Shown piece by piece: positions 25,037-34,237 of a stretch of 64,000 bases of DNA (position 1 is its first letter; the number at the start of each line of letters is the position of its first letter). The notes below the pieces were generated by a model. It made no database searches. It had not been told where the DNA came from and worked only from the letters and a program-made list of their open reading frames with translations. A program made the translations under genes and the position numbers. Source of the stretch: Mesorhizobium sp. M1E.F.Ca.ET.045.02.1.1 (GTDB taxonomy: Bacteria; Pseudomonadota; Alphaproteobacteria; Rhizobiales; Rhizobiaceae); the NCBI RefSeq assembly GCF_003952485.1, contig NZ_CP034447.1, positions 6,710,501-6,774,500 on the forward strand, given 5' to 3'.

Positions 25037-26317
25037 ATGTCCGAACGCATTGCTGTAATCGGCCTGGGGTATGTCGGCCTTCCGGTGGCTGTCGCGTTCG
25101 GGAAAGTTTTCCCGGGAACGATTGCATTTGATATCAGCAAAGATCGCATCAATGAGCTACGCAACGGCATCGATCGCACCGGCGAGGTCGACGCGACGGC
25201 GCTCCAGGAATCCCCAATCGTGCTTACGACAGACAGGGAGATGCTGAGAGAAGCGACTTTCTTTGTCGTTGCCGTGCCGACCCCTATCGACATCAATCGC
25301 GCGCCGGATCTTACTGCTCTTAAGCTCGCGTCCGAGCTCGTCGGGGAAGCGGTAAGCAAGGGCGCGGCCGTCGTGTTCGAATCGACCGTCTATCCAGGTG
25401 TGACCGAAGACTTCTGCGGTCCGATCATCGAGCGGATTTCTGGTCTGCGGCACCCTCACGACTTCGCGCTTGGCTATTCGCCTGAACGAGCCAACCCGGG
25501 CGATCGTGAGCATTCGCTGCAGCGAATCGTAAAGGTTGTCTCCGGAGAGAATGCAGAGACGCTGGAGCGCGTGGCCAGCATCTACGGCCGTATCATCGAC
25601 GCCGGCGTCTACCGCGCGCAGTCGATTAGGGTAGCCGAGGCAGCAAAGGTCATCGAGAACACCCAGCGTGACCTGAACATCGCGCTGATGAATGAACTGG
25701 CCATGATCTTCGAGCGGCTTGATATACGAACGCAGGACGTCCTCGATGCCGCGTCGACGAAATGGAACTTTCTTCCCTTCAAGCCGGGCTTCGTGGGCGG
25801 CCACTGCATCAGCGTCGATCCGTACTATCTGACCGCCAAGGCTGAGGCCGAAGGCTACCACCCGCATATCATCCTCGCTGGACGCCGCATCAATGACGGC
25901 ATGGGAGCCTTCGTCGCCCAGCAGGTTATCAAACAGCTGATCCGCACGGACATTCCCGTCAAAGGGGCCTGCGTCGGCATTCTTGGGCTGACCTTCAAGG
26001 AGGATGTGCCAGATTTGCGCAACAGCCGCGTTTTCGACATGGTCAAGGAACTGAGGCAGTTCGGAATTGTCCCCAAAATCCACGATCCTCTCGCCGATGC
26101 CGAAGCCGCCCGACGCGAGCATGGCGAAACGATCCTGCCGCTTGAGGAAATAAACGATCTGCAGGCGCTTGTTCTGGCGGTGCCTCACAAGCATTATCTC
26201 GTCGGCGAGAGAGCGCGTCTTTTTCAGATGATTAGGCCGGGCGGAACGCTGTTCGACATCAAGTCGGCCCTCAAGCCCAATGAAGTTCCCGACAAGATAA
26301 GATATTGGAGCCTGTAA
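25037..26317 (+). CDS. tviB: UDP-N-acetyl-sugar dehydrogenase (TviB/WbpA type)
   Basis: A 426-residue UDP-sugar dehydrogenase with the N-terminal NAD motif IGLGYVGLP (8-16), YSPERANPGD (about 156-165), the active-site Cys in GGHCISVDPYYL (Cys257) and the C-terminal part GLTFKEDVPDLRNS. It oxidises the C6 hydroxyl of a UDP-hexose to the uronic acid in two NAD-dependent steps. The GERINPGD-like motif and overall pattern are those of the TviB/VipA group, which uses UDP-GlcNAc; the ManNAc dehydrogenase is the alternative. It is the first gene of a plus-strand operon with an epimerase, methyltransferase, amidotransferase and a Wzy-like protein. Confidence 0.88.
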   Translation: MSERIAVIGLGYVGLPVAVAFGKVFPGTIAFDISKDRINELRNGIDRTGEVDATALQESPIVLTTDREMLREATFFVVAVPTPIDINRAPDLTALKLASELVGEAVSKGAAVVFESTVYPGVTEDFCGPIIERISGLRHPHDFALGYSPERANPGDREHSLQRIVKVVSGENAETLERVASIYGRIIDAGVYRAQSIRVAEAAKVIENTQRDLNIALMNELAMIFERLDIRTQDVLDAASTKWNFLPFKPGFVGGHCISVDPYYLTAKAEAEGYHPHIILAGRRINDGMGAFVAQQVIKQLIRTDIPVKGACVGILGLTFKEDVPDLRNSRVFDMVKELRQFGIVPKIHDPLADAEAARREHGETILPLEEINDLQALVLAVPHKHYLVGERARLFQMIRPGGTLFDIKSALKPNEVPDKIRYWSL

Positions 26318-26343
26318 GGCTCGGCCTTAACCAACGCTAGGAT

Positions 26344-27369
26344 ATGTCGTTGACGTCAAGCATACCTGTTCTGATTACCGGCGCCGCCGGTTTCATAGGG
26401 TTTCATCTGTGCCAGAGGCTGCTTGCCGAGGGCCGGCACGTCATCGGCCTCGACTCCATGAACGAGTACTATGACGTCACCTTGAAGCAGGCACGGCTCG
26501 AGCGGTTGAAAGGATCTTCGAACTTTCGGTTCGAGCATGTCGACCTCACCGAGCGCGGCCGCATTTCAGCGCTGTTTCAATCAGCCGCACCCGAGATCGT
26601 CGTCAATCTAGCCGCTCAAGCTGGCGTGCGCTATTCGCTGACCAATCCGCATGCGTATGCCGAGAGCAATCTCAACGGCTTCCTCAACATCCTGGAAGGA
26701 TGCCGGCATGCATCGGTCAGCCATCTGGTCTACGCGTCCTCGAGTTCGATCTATGGCGGCAGCACGCGCATGCCGTTTTCGGTGCATGATTCGGCCGACC
26801 ATCCACTCAGCCTCTATGCCGCAAGCAAAAAGGCCAACGAGCTGATGGCACATACGTACAGCCATCTGTTCGCGCTGCCGACGACGGGATTGCGCTTCTT
26901 CACCGTCTATGGTCCGTGGGGACGGCCCGACATGGCCCTGTTCATCTTCGCTAGAGCCATCCTGGCCGGCGAGCCGATCGACCTCTTCAACCACGGCAAC
27001 ATGCAGCGCGATTTCACTTATATCGACGACATCGTCGAAGGCATCGTCCGCGTCATGCGGCATCCCGCGACACCTAATCCTGAGTGGAAAAGCGCCGCGC
27101 CGGACCCTGCGACCAGCAACGCGCCGTTCAGGATCCACAACATCGGCGGCAATTCTCCCGTTCAATTGACCCGGTTGATCGAAGTGTTGGAGGATGCGCT
27201 CGGACGCAGGGCAAGCCGCAACTTGATGCCGATCCAGGCGGGCGACGTTCCGGCAACGTTCGCCAATGTCAGCTCGCTTGAGGAGGCGGTCGGCTTCAGG
27301 CCCAAGATCCCGATCGAAGTCGGGGTTCCGCGCTTCGTGCAATGGTATCGGGAATTCTATCGGGTATGA
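26344..27369 (+). CDS. NAD-dependent UDP-uronate epimerase (LpsL/TviC-like)
   Basis: A 341-residue extended SDR with GAAGFIGFHL (14-23), the strand YASSSSIYGG and YAASK (Tyr158, Lys162). The motifs AAQAGVRYSLTNPHAYAESN and RDFTYIDDIVEGIVRV are characteristic of UDP-glucuronate/UDP-N-acetylglucosaminuronate 4-epimerases. It probably converts the product of the dehydrogenase just upstream (25 bases) to the galacto form, giving an activated GalA or GalNAcA. Its TGA is near the start of the methyltransferase, whose first ATG overlaps it. Confidence 0.88.
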   Translation: MSLTSSIPVLITGAAGFIGFHLCQRLLAEGRHVIGLDSMNEYYDVTLKQARLERLKGSSNFRFEHVDLTERGRISALFQSAAPEIVVNLAAQAGVRYSLTNPHAYAESNLNGFLNILEGCRHASVSHLVYASSSSIYGGSTRMPFSVHDSADHPLSLYAASKKANELMAHTYSHLFALPTTGLRFFTVYGPWGRPDMALFIFARAILAGEPIDLFNHGNMQRDFTYIDDIVEGIVRVMRHPATPNPEWKSAAPDPATSNAPFRIHNIGGNSPVQLTRLIEVLEDALGRRASRNLMPIQAGDVPATFANVSSLEEAVGFRPKIPIEVGVPRFVQWYREFYRV

Positions 27370-27410
27370 TCCAAAGCTTTGGTCTTTCGCAGAGGTCGGA
27401 CGGAGAACGT

Positions 27411-28202
27411 ATGAACGCGCGCTACGATTTCGGCCGCAACTGGTCCGAACTCGCCACACGCTTCGAGGACGAACATGTCGATCGGGCTTGCGAGGATCTT
27501 CGCCGCCTGGTGGGCGATCTGGAGGGCAAGACTTTTCTCGATATCGGCTGCGGATCGGGCCTGCATTCGGCAGCCGCTCTTCGCCTGGGTGCAGCGATGG
27601 TCAAGGCGCTCGACTATGACGCGGACTGCGTCGAAACGACGAGGGCCGTGCTTTCCCGGTTCGCACCGAAAACCGAATGGAGCGTCGAGCGGGCCGATAT
27701 CCTCGACAGGACATCGCTTCCGACCGGGACATGCGACATCGTCTATTCGTGGGGTGTGCTGCACCATACCGGAGACATGTGGACAGCGATCGCAAACGCG
27801 TCCCGTCTTGTTGGAAAGGGCGGACGATTCGGCATCGCGATCTACCTGAAGACGCCGCTCTGCGGACTATGGACGATCGAAAAGAGGCTGTATTCCTCTC
27901 ATCGGTGGCTGCGGCCTCCGGTGAAGGCGCTGTTTGTTTCGGCATACATGTTGGCCAGGACGCTGCGCCACAGGGACCCGATCTCTTTCGTAAAGAACTA
28001 CCGCACGCGTCGAGGCATGGAGTTCCTAGCGGACGTCGACGACTGGCTCGGTGGCTATCCCTATCAATCCACCTCGGCCAAAATGCTGGAGACAGCCGTT
28101 GAAAGACTTGGGTTTCGCACGAAGCAGCGGTTCAATGTAACGCCGGGAATTGGCCTTTTCGGCACCGGCTGTGGCGAATGGTGTTTCGAGCGAACGGATT
28201 AA
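27411..28202 (+). CDS. Class I SAM-dependent methyltransferase
   Basis: The product (about 263 residues) has the SAM-binding motif I FLDIGCGSGLHS followed by an acidic loop, motif DIVYSWGVLHHTGDMWTAI (post-I/II region) and a hydrophobic end with basic residues. It fits the group of small sugar- or lipid-directed methyltransferases of surface polysaccharide loci. I start at ATG 27411, which follows CGGAGAACG; an ATG at 27366 that overlaps the epimerase stop is the alternative and would add 15 residues. Methylation of a glycan is inferred from context only. Confidence 0.82.
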   Translation: MNARYDFGRNWSELATRFEDEHVDRACEDLRRLVGDLEGKTFLDIGCGSGLHSAAALRLGAAMVKALDYDADCVETTRAVLSRFAPKTEWSVERADILDRTSLPTGTCDIVYSWGVLHHTGDMWTAIANASRLVGKGGRFGIAIYLKTPLCGLWTIEKRLYSSHRWLRPPVKALFVSAYMLARTLRHRDPISFVKNYRTRRGMEFLADVDDWLGGYPYQSTSAKMLETAVERLGFRTKQRFNVTPGIGLFGTGCGEWCFERTD

Positions 28203-28284
28203 TGGCAGCCGGAATCTCCTCCAGATGATTTCGCGCCATAGAGGGCACGAGTGGGGCCATTGCATTATGGAGCAGTAACGGCGG

Positions 28285-30255
28285 ATGTGCGGGATTGTCG
28301 GCATCGTGGGTGGAACGGCCGCGACGAGCAGCAGCGGCTTCACCGTGCGTCGCATGGCGGATATGATCCGGCATCGCGGACCGGACGGCGACGGCGTCTG
28401 GACTGATACCGAGGCCGGTGTCGCTCTTAGTCAACGCCGGTTGGCAATCATCGATCTTTCATCGGCCGGCGCGCAGCCGATGATCTCGCACAGCGGCCGT
28501 TACGTCATCGTCTTCAACGGGGAATTCTACAATCACGGCGAGATACGGACGCATCTAGATCGGGAGTTCGGCGCTCATGACTGGCGCGGGCATTCCGACA
28601 CCGAAGTCCTTCTGGCCGCGATCGAGGCGCATGGAATAAAAAAGGCGCTCGAACTGGCGGTAGGCATGTTTGCCTTCGGCTTGTGGGACCGGCGAGAGAG
28701 AACCCTCATTCTCGGGCGCGACCGCCTGGGAGAGAAGCCATTGTACTACGGCCGGATCGGCAAGACCTTCGCCTTTGCCTCAGAACCGAAGGCCTTTCGT
28801 CCGCTGCCGGATTGGCGCCCGGAGATCGACCGGAATGCGCTGGCATTGTTGATGCGCCACAACTACATCCCCGCCCCCTACAGCATCTATCAGGGCATCC
28901 GGAAGCTGCGACCTGGTCACTTTCTCGTCCTTTCCGATCCTATGCGCGAGCCGCGTATTGAGTGCTATTGGAGCGCGAGGCAAATCACCGAGCAAGGTCA
29001 TCACGAGCCTTTCCAAGGGAGTCCCGAAGAAGCGGTCGATGGGGTCGAGCGCCATCTTCGGCGCGCGCTCGAGGGGCAGATGATCGCCGACGTGCCGCTC
29101 GGCGCCTTCCTCTCGGGCGGCATCGATTCTTCCGCGATCGTTGCGGTCATGCAGTCGATCAGCCCGCGACCGGTTCGGACGTTCACGATCGGCTTCAAGG
29201 AAGCGGGCTACAACGAGGCGGACCATGCCCGGCAAGTGGCGCGGCACCTCGGCACCGATCACGCCGAACTTTATCTCAGCGAGCAGGACGCGCTCGATGT
29301 GGTGCCGCAACTGCCCAGCATCTATTGCGAGCCGTTCTCCGACTCCTCGCAAATCCCGACTTTCCTCGTCTCCAAAATGGCGCGTGGCAGCGTCACCGTG
29401 GCATTGTCGGGCGACGGCGGGGACGAGTTGTTCTCCGGCTACACGCGCTACGCGCTTGCCGATGCCTTCTGGAACAGGGTTTCCCGCATTCCGATCGGGC
29501 TGCGCCGCGCCTCGGCCAGCTTGGCGAGACTGCCTTCGCCCGACCTCTACAACAACGTCGCGGGCGGGATCATGCCGCTCCTGCCGCAACGCCTGCGCCG
29601 CCAACGTGTCGGCGATAAGATCCACAAGGCGGCCTCGGTCCTTTCGCTGCGAACCATGAATGATGTCTACCGTCGGCTCTGTTCACATTGGGAGCCGACC
29701 GAGATCATCCCGGACGCGGTCGAGCCACCGACCATGCTGACGGGACTGGAAGAGCTTCCGGGGCTGCCGGGAAACGTTGAGCGGATGATGTACATCGATA
29801 TGATGAGCTATCTGCCGGACGACATCCTGGCGAAGGTCGATCGCGCGGCCATGGCGGTCAGCCTCGAGACCCGCGTGCCGCTGCTCGATCATCACCTCGT
29901 AAGCTTTGCGCTCTCGCTGCCGCTTTCCGTTCTACGAGCCGAAGGCCAGACAAAGTGGCCGCTTAGGCAACTGCTCTACAGACATGTTCCTAAAGCGCTA
30001 GTCGAACGCCCCAAGATGGGCTTCGGAGTGCCCATCGACGCCTGGTTGCGTGGCGCGCTCCGCGAGTGGGCGGAGGCGCTGCTCGACGAGCGCCGACTGC
30101 GGGAGGACGGGTTCTTTCGGCCCGACGCGATTCGCCGCGCCTGGTCCGAACACCTCTCCGGTCATCGCAATAATCAGTACCTGCTTTGGGACGTGCTGAT
30201 GTTCCAATCGTGGCGGGAATCGATCCAGCGAGCTTCGGCGGCGGTTGCGGCTTGA
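28285..30255 (+). CDS. asnB: Asparagine synthase-family amidotransferase
   Basis: A 656-residue class II glutamine amidotransferase: it starts MCGIVGIVGG with Cys2 as the N-terminal nucleophile, has the glutaminase patterns RHRGPDGDG and FNGEFYN, and the synthetase domain with FLSGGIDSSA (PP-loop, near residue 275) and LSGDGGDELFSGYTRY. In AsnB the glutaminase releases ammonia that amidates aspartate via an adenylate. In polysaccharide loci related proteins amidate uronic acids. Its place after a uronate epimerase and methyltransferase fits the latter, but a plain asparagine synthetase is possible. Length is a little longer than housekeeping AsnB. Confidence 0.9.
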   Translation: MCGIVGIVGGTAATSSSGFTVRRMADMIRHRGPDGDGVWTDTEAGVALSQRRLAIIDLSSAGAQPMISHSGRYVIVFNGEFYNHGEIRTHLDREFGAHDWRGHSDTEVLLAAIEAHGIKKALELAVGMFAFGLWDRRERTLILGRDRLGEKPLYYGRIGKTFAFASEPKAFRPLPDWRPEIDRNALALLMRHNYIPAPYSIYQGIRKLRPGHFLVLSDPMREPRIECYWSARQITEQGHHEPFQGSPEEAVDGVERHLRRALEGQMIADVPLGAFLSGGIDSSAIVAVMQSISPRPVRTFTIGFKEAGYNEADHARQVARHLGTDHAELYLSEQDALDVVPQLPSIYCEPFSDSSQIPTFLVSKMARGSVTVALSGDGGDELFSGYTRYALADAFWNRVSRIPIGLRRASASLARLPSPDLYNNVAGGIMPLLPQRLRRQRVGDKIHKAASVLSLRTMNDVYRRLCSHWEPTEIIPDAVEPPTMLTGLEELPGLPGNVERMMYIDMMSYLPDDILAKVDRAAMAVSLETRVPLLDHHLVSFALSLPLSVLRAEGQTKWPLRQLLYRHVPKALVERPKMGFGVPIDAWLRGALREWAEALLDERRLREDGFFRPDAIRRAWSEHLSGHRNNQYLLWDVLMFQSWRESIQRASAAVAA

Positions 30256-30433
30256 ACAGGACAAGGCGGAATGTTCCGTTGGGGAAGTGTCATGCAGCAA
30301 GGTGAGAACGGGTTAGGCACTATCAGATACCAAAGCGAGCAGCTATATCGAGTCGGAACGATGGGCCGGCAACGGTAACTGAGGATCGTTCAAGCGATCC
30401 GCACGCAACCAAGAAGATTGTGAAGCAAAGGCA

Positions 30434-31690
30434 TTGAACCCGTTGACATCGCTCCGGCGCCGCATGACGGCCGAACAGGTCAACCGATACTTCTCGATCA
30501 CCTGCTTCTTATCGCCACCTGTGCTCGGATCCGTGGTCAGCTTCGTATTTCACGGTGGCGCGCTCTGGTCGGTGGTGCTGCTGGCCGCCGGGCGGCGGCG
30601 CTTGAACATCGACCGGCCAATGCTTGCCATGACTATCGCGATCTATGCGTATTGCGCGGCGATGGTCCTAGCGTCGATCGTCAACGGCACGCTGCGGGCC
30701 GATGTCACGCGTTTCCTACCTCTGATCACCCTGCTGCTTTTCCCGATTTCATACTCGACGTGGAGCATAACCGATAAGGCGCCCCTTGCACGTATTGTGG
30801 TGCTGGCCAGTGGCGTAGCATGCGTCGGGGCGCTGGTGTTGGCCATCGTTCAATATCACTGGATCGGAATGCCGAGAGCCGAAGGAGGCGCCGGAAATCC
30901 GATCGTATTTGCGACGGTCACCTGCCTGGCAGTGACGATGTGCATCGCGGGCGCTCTGTCGGGAGTAGACAAAGCCTGGAAACCGCTGACCGCCGCCGCG
31001 CTCGCGGGCGTCGTAGCGACCGTCTATTCGGGCTCGCGTATGGTCTGGTTGGCCTTGCCGATCGCCGCTGTCGCCGTCGTTGTGGTCAACCGCCAACGGT
31101 TGACGGATATGAGGCGGTTGCTGGCAATAGTCGGCGCTTCCAGCCTATTAATTGCAGCAATGACGTTTCCAATTATTGTGGATCGCACTCATTCCCTGCT
31201 CAATGACTGGGATGCCCTCGTCACCAAAGGCGATTACTCCACTCCGCTCGGGTTGCGGGCTGGGCTCTGGGACGTTGGGCTCGATGCATTTCGCGAAGCA
31301 CCATTTTTCGGCCACGGCATGTCGGCCAGTCGAGCGCTTTCAACCCAGGGGTTCAAGGATCGCTTTGGATTGAGCAAAGGTTTCAATCACTTTCACAACG
31401 GATTTTTGACAGCGTTGGTGCAGGCTGGACTTGTAGGCGCGCTTGCATTGGCGGCGATCTTCGTCGTAGCGATCTGTAACGCGACCAGAGTCCTTCGTCT
31501 CAGCGCCGATCCGTTGGAGAGGTTCGGGGCAACGATGATCGTCGTGGCCGTCATAATATACCTGGTTGGTGGGCTAGCCGGCATCCTTGTCGGCCACGAT
31601 ATTCTAGACTCCACACTGATGATATTCCTTGTTTGTGGGACATACTTGGCTTGCGGACAAACGATTTCGCCGATCCACGATAGCCGCTGA
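30434..31690 (+). CDS. O-antigen ligase/polymerase-family membrane protein
   Basis: A 418-residue protein with about ten membrane helices. The Wzy/WaaL features are an Arg after a helix (YSGSRMVWLALPIAAVAVVV) and a large periplasmic loop ending with NHFHNGFLTALVQAGLVGAL. It is therefore a polymerase or ligase of a lipid-linked polysaccharide, the second in this locus. The start TTG at 30434 is preceded by CAAAGG; the N-terminal sequence MNPLTSLRRRMTAEQVNRYF is cytoplasmic. It is the last gene of the operon that begins with the dehydrogenase, 178 bases after the amidotransferase. Confidence 0.8.
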   Translation: MNPLTSLRRRMTAEQVNRYFSITCFLSPPVLGSVVSFVFHGGALWSVVLLAAGRRRLNIDRPMLAMTIAIYAYCAAMVLASIVNGTLRADVTRFLPLITLLLFPISYSTWSITDKAPLARIVVLASGVACVGALVLAIVQYHWIGMPRAEGGAGNPIVFATVTCLAVTMCIAGALSGVDKAWKPLTAAALAGVVATVYSGSRMVWLALPIAAVAVVVVNRQRLTDMRRLLAIVGASSLLIAAMTFPIIVDRTHSLLNDWDALVTKGDYSTPLGLRAGLWDVGLDAFREAPFFGHGMSASRALSTQGFKDRFGLSKGFNHFHNGFLTALVQAGLVGALALAAIFVVAICNATRVLRLSADPLERFGATMIVVAVIIYLVGGLAGILVGHDILDSTLMIFLVCGTYLACGQTISPIHDSR

Positions 31691-31991
31691 CATGGATGGG
31701 CAAGCCGCATTCGTAATCTATTGGTCCGCTCGTACCAAACGGTCCAACCGTTGCCAGCATTAACAGTGCTCTGCCCTATTACTCTCCACTTCTCCCGCAC
31801 AAACTCGACAAGCGGTTAGTCTAGTGTTCGCAATGTCTGCTTTAGGGAAACGCAGTATTAGGCCCGGATAACCGACATGGGGCGCAAAGCAGCCGTGCAC
31901 AGAAGCCAAAGGAATGGGCGAGTGGCCGGATCGGCTTCTTGAATCGATTTCGGCGAACTGCCTTGTAACCTATTGGCGAATAGCGATTATG
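31691..31991. other. Gap without a supported gene
   Basis: About 300 bases after the polysaccharide locus. Open frames have no motifs. It marks the border between the locus and a block of decayed genes. Confidence 0.45.
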
Positions 31992-32725
31992 TTAGTCTCT
32001 GAGGGCCTGCCGTTTGTCCGCTTTGAACGTGACGAACGCGCCGCCCATATAGCGGCCGTTGTCGGCCATCAGCACCATCGCCGGCTTCCCCGTCTCGCGC
32101 TTCACGCCGATGATGTCCATTTCCTTTTCGACGTAGCACTTGATCTTGCGCCAGTTCATCGTCGAACCGCTGCGGTAGACGTTGTCCAGCCGTTTCGAGA
32201 CGATGCCTTCCAGGCCCACTTCGCAAGCCAGGTGGGACGGCGTCGCCAGCGCCCGGCAGGGCCTCGCTGAATTGGATGTGGCCGCCGGCCGGAATGAGCA
32301 CCTGCAGGATCTCGCGCCGATCCTGCAGCGCCATATCGCGAAGATCGTGGCCGTTGAGGTGGAGAAGATCGAACGCGACTAGATAGAGGTCTTGCGGTCG
32401 TCTGGTGATGGCCGAGCGCAGCGCGTGAAAATCCGACAGGCCGTTCTCATTGGTGATGATCGTCTCGGCCTCGATGATGAAGTTCTCGGCTTCCAGCGGC
32501 TTCCTTGGTGAGCGGCCGATACTTGGCTGTCCAGTCAATCCCGGTCTTGGTGTAGAGGCGGATGCCGTCAGCATCCTTGATGAGCTGAGTGCGGTAGCCG
32601 TCGAACTTCACCTCATGTGACCAGCCATCGCCCGTGGGCGGCTGATCGACCAGCTCGGGCTCCATTGGACGGATGAATGATAGCTGGACCTCGACGGAGG
32701 GCTTACGCATCGAAACCCCACACAA
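31992..32725 (-). pseudogene. ATP-dependent DNA ligase, frameshifted and truncated
   Basis: Three successive minus-strand frames give one ligase. Frame 1 (32725 to about 32510) contains WSHEVKFDGYRTQL with the KxDGxR nucleotidyl-transfer motif (active-site Lys) and KTGIDWTAKYRPL. Frame 2 (about 32505 to 32260) contains NFIIEAETIITNENGLSDF and DLYLVAFDLLHLNGHDLR (motif III/IV). Frame 3 (about 32240 to 31992) contains GLEGIVSKRLDNVYRSG, NWRKIKCY (motif V) and AFVTFKADKRQALRD. Two frameshifts, near 32505 and 32250, break it. It resembles LigD-type or stand-alone alphaproteobacterial ligases and also lacks the far C-terminus. Not functional. Confidence 0.85.
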
Positions 32726-32912
32726 CTCGAATTTGATTCAATATCGTACAGCCATAAGTGTTCCGTTAGAGATTGCTTATTTAGCCGGAACCTTTGAGGC
32801 GACTGGATGTTTTCCCAGCATCCCTCTTAGCGAGGGTATCCTACCTCGACCCCATTCTTCCGCTCCGGCTTCTCTCCCCTTCCCGGAGCGGATTGTCTCT
32901 CGGAGAAAACTC

Positions 32913-33098
32913 ATGGCAGACGACAAGACGAAGCGCGATTTTCGAGACCGCGACCGCGTGTCAGCGGACGAAGACTATGAGGTTCGCTATTTCGCCAAGC
33001 AACACCGCATCACGCCCGAACAGGTCCTCGAACTGATCACTGAGCATGGCAATGACCGCAAGACGCTGGAGCGCGAGGCTAGGAAGCTGCACGGGTGA
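32913..33098 (+). CDS. DUF3606 domain protein (61 aa)
   Basis: The short product starts MADDKTKRDFRDRDRVSADE and then has the DUF3606 core DYEVRYFAKQHRITPEQVLE and an ending TLEREARKLHG. DUF3606 proteins are small and of unknown function, common in Rhizobiales. CGGAGA lies eight bases before the ATG. The stop overlaps the GTG start of a zinc-ribbon gene (GTGA), suggesting coupled translation. Confidence 0.88.
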   Translation: MADDKTKRDFRDRDRVSADEDYEVRYFAKQHRITPEQVLELITEHGNDRKTLEREARKLHG

Positions 33099-33277
33099 CA
33101 AAGCTCTCGGAATTAGGCTCGCCGATTATCGGCACGCGACACGGGGGGATGTCGGCGCGTCAGCAGGACCATTTCTACGAGTGCCGGAGGTGCGGGCAGG
33201 TCGTCGATCGCCGTGATCTGCGCTAAGTTATCTGGCACGAACAACCGGGCCACAAACCGCTTGAACTGGATGCCTGA
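33095..33277 (+). pseudogene. Small zinc-ribbon protein interrupted by an in-frame TAA
   Basis: A GTG at 33095, overlapping the DUF3606 stop, opens a frame reading ARQQDHFYECRRCGQVVDRR then DLR and TAA (33224-33226). The same frame continues VIWHEQPGHKPLELDA to TGA at 33275-33277. The CxxC knuckle, DxRDLxxVxWHExPGHxPLExDA layout is, from memory, that of small rhizobial orphan proteins of about 60 residues. The TAA stands where a Gln codon (CAA) would fit, so the full-length protein is probably lost by one substitution, unless the 43-residue form is used. Confidence 0.65.
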
Positions 33278-33558
33278 AGCCGCAGCGAACGGCTGTGGAA
33301 AGTAACCGCTTGTTCACCATGAGCGAGCATCATGATTGCAGGCGTTCCAATCGCGCCTGAACATCACCGCGCGTCATTGATGACGCGCTCCCCGCCTAAG
33401 TCGGCGGCCGACGTTTTCATGTACCCAATCCCCCCAACACAGTATGCGTCGGCCGCTTTTTCAGGAAGGCGCTCCCTTTTCCTTGGCTGGTTTCGCATTG
33501 CGTTCCGCACCTAAGTCGCGCAGGTCGATCCTTCAGCTAATCGCGGCAGTGATCACAA

Positions 33559-33867
33559 TTGCCGTCCTGGCTGCTCCATCAAGGGGCCGACCGGCTCTTC
33601 AACTTGCTGGGTGTGAACTTCGCTGTGGGCTTCATAGCCGGCGCCGCCGTCGTCTTGCTGGTTTGGATTTACGAAGACCGGAAGCGTTCAAGGGCGACTG
33701 CCAACCGGCCCGCCGAGCAGCAAGGCGCGCGCCACATGATCTGCTGCAACCTAATGGTGAACGCCCGACGCTTGGTACCGGACGATAACAGCTTCATGAG
33801 TGAGAGCGGCTATGTCAGTCTCGTCTGTCTCCCGCCATCTCCACAATGCGGCGGTGAAGGCCTTTGA
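33559..33867 (+). CDS. Hypothetical protein with one membrane helix (doubtful)
   Basis: The frame shows a membrane helix (LLGVNFAVGFIAGAAVVLLV) followed by WIYEDRKRSRA. The last 35 residues are low in features and overlap, in opposite direction, the deacetylase stub by 53 bases. A real protein would be a small single-pass membrane protein; no ribosome site is seen. Weak candidate. Confidence 0.3.
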   Translation: MPSWLLHQGADRLFNLLGVNFAVGFIAGAAVVLLVWIYEDRKRSRATANRPAEQQGARHMICCNLMVNARRLVPDDNSFMSESGYVSLVCLPPSPQCGGEGL

Positions 33868-34237
33868 TGTCAGGTGAGAGCACGGGTATTCGCGTCCCAG
33901 CCGCATCAGCAAGCTTCTGCTGCAAAACCAGGAACTTCGAGGACGCGGTCGAGCCGACCTCGTCATATGCGGGGTCGGCGACCGCCTTTTCAAGTGGAAT
34001 GATCGTCACGCCGGCCGCGACGAGACGTGCGAGAACGGTGTCAGCGATCTCAGCGAAAAACGGCAGCGTGTGGCCGAGCGCAATGCCCGGCACTTCACGA
34101 CCAAACCATTTCACCAGCGAGGCTTGGTCATAGAGGAGCTGGGCCAATGATGCATCGATGAATTGGCGTTTCAGCCATCTCATAGTCGTCCGGTCGTTGC
34201 GGTCGCGCGAGCCAGGCCCAGTTCCAGATCCATTCAA
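33815..34237 (-). pseudogene. Polysaccharide deacetylase, C-terminal stub
   Basis: The product reads FIDASLAQLLYDQASLVKWF, then GIALGHTLPFFAEIADTVLA and GVTIIPLEKAVADPAYDEVG. The last two stretches are the C-terminal beta-strand and helices of NodB-type (family 4) polysaccharide deacetylases, whose metal-binding and catalytic residues lie much earlier. Only about 120 residues of a protein of some 280 remain, and there is no metal-binding HxxxH. The sequence upstream (34240-34600) shows no recognisable part, so the gene was truncated at its 5' side. Confidence 0.6.

Noticed and set aside
25157..26194. Minus-strand open frame of 345 codons
   Set aside because: Antisense to the UDP-sugar dehydrogenase; composition is that of a mirror of a GC-rich gene.
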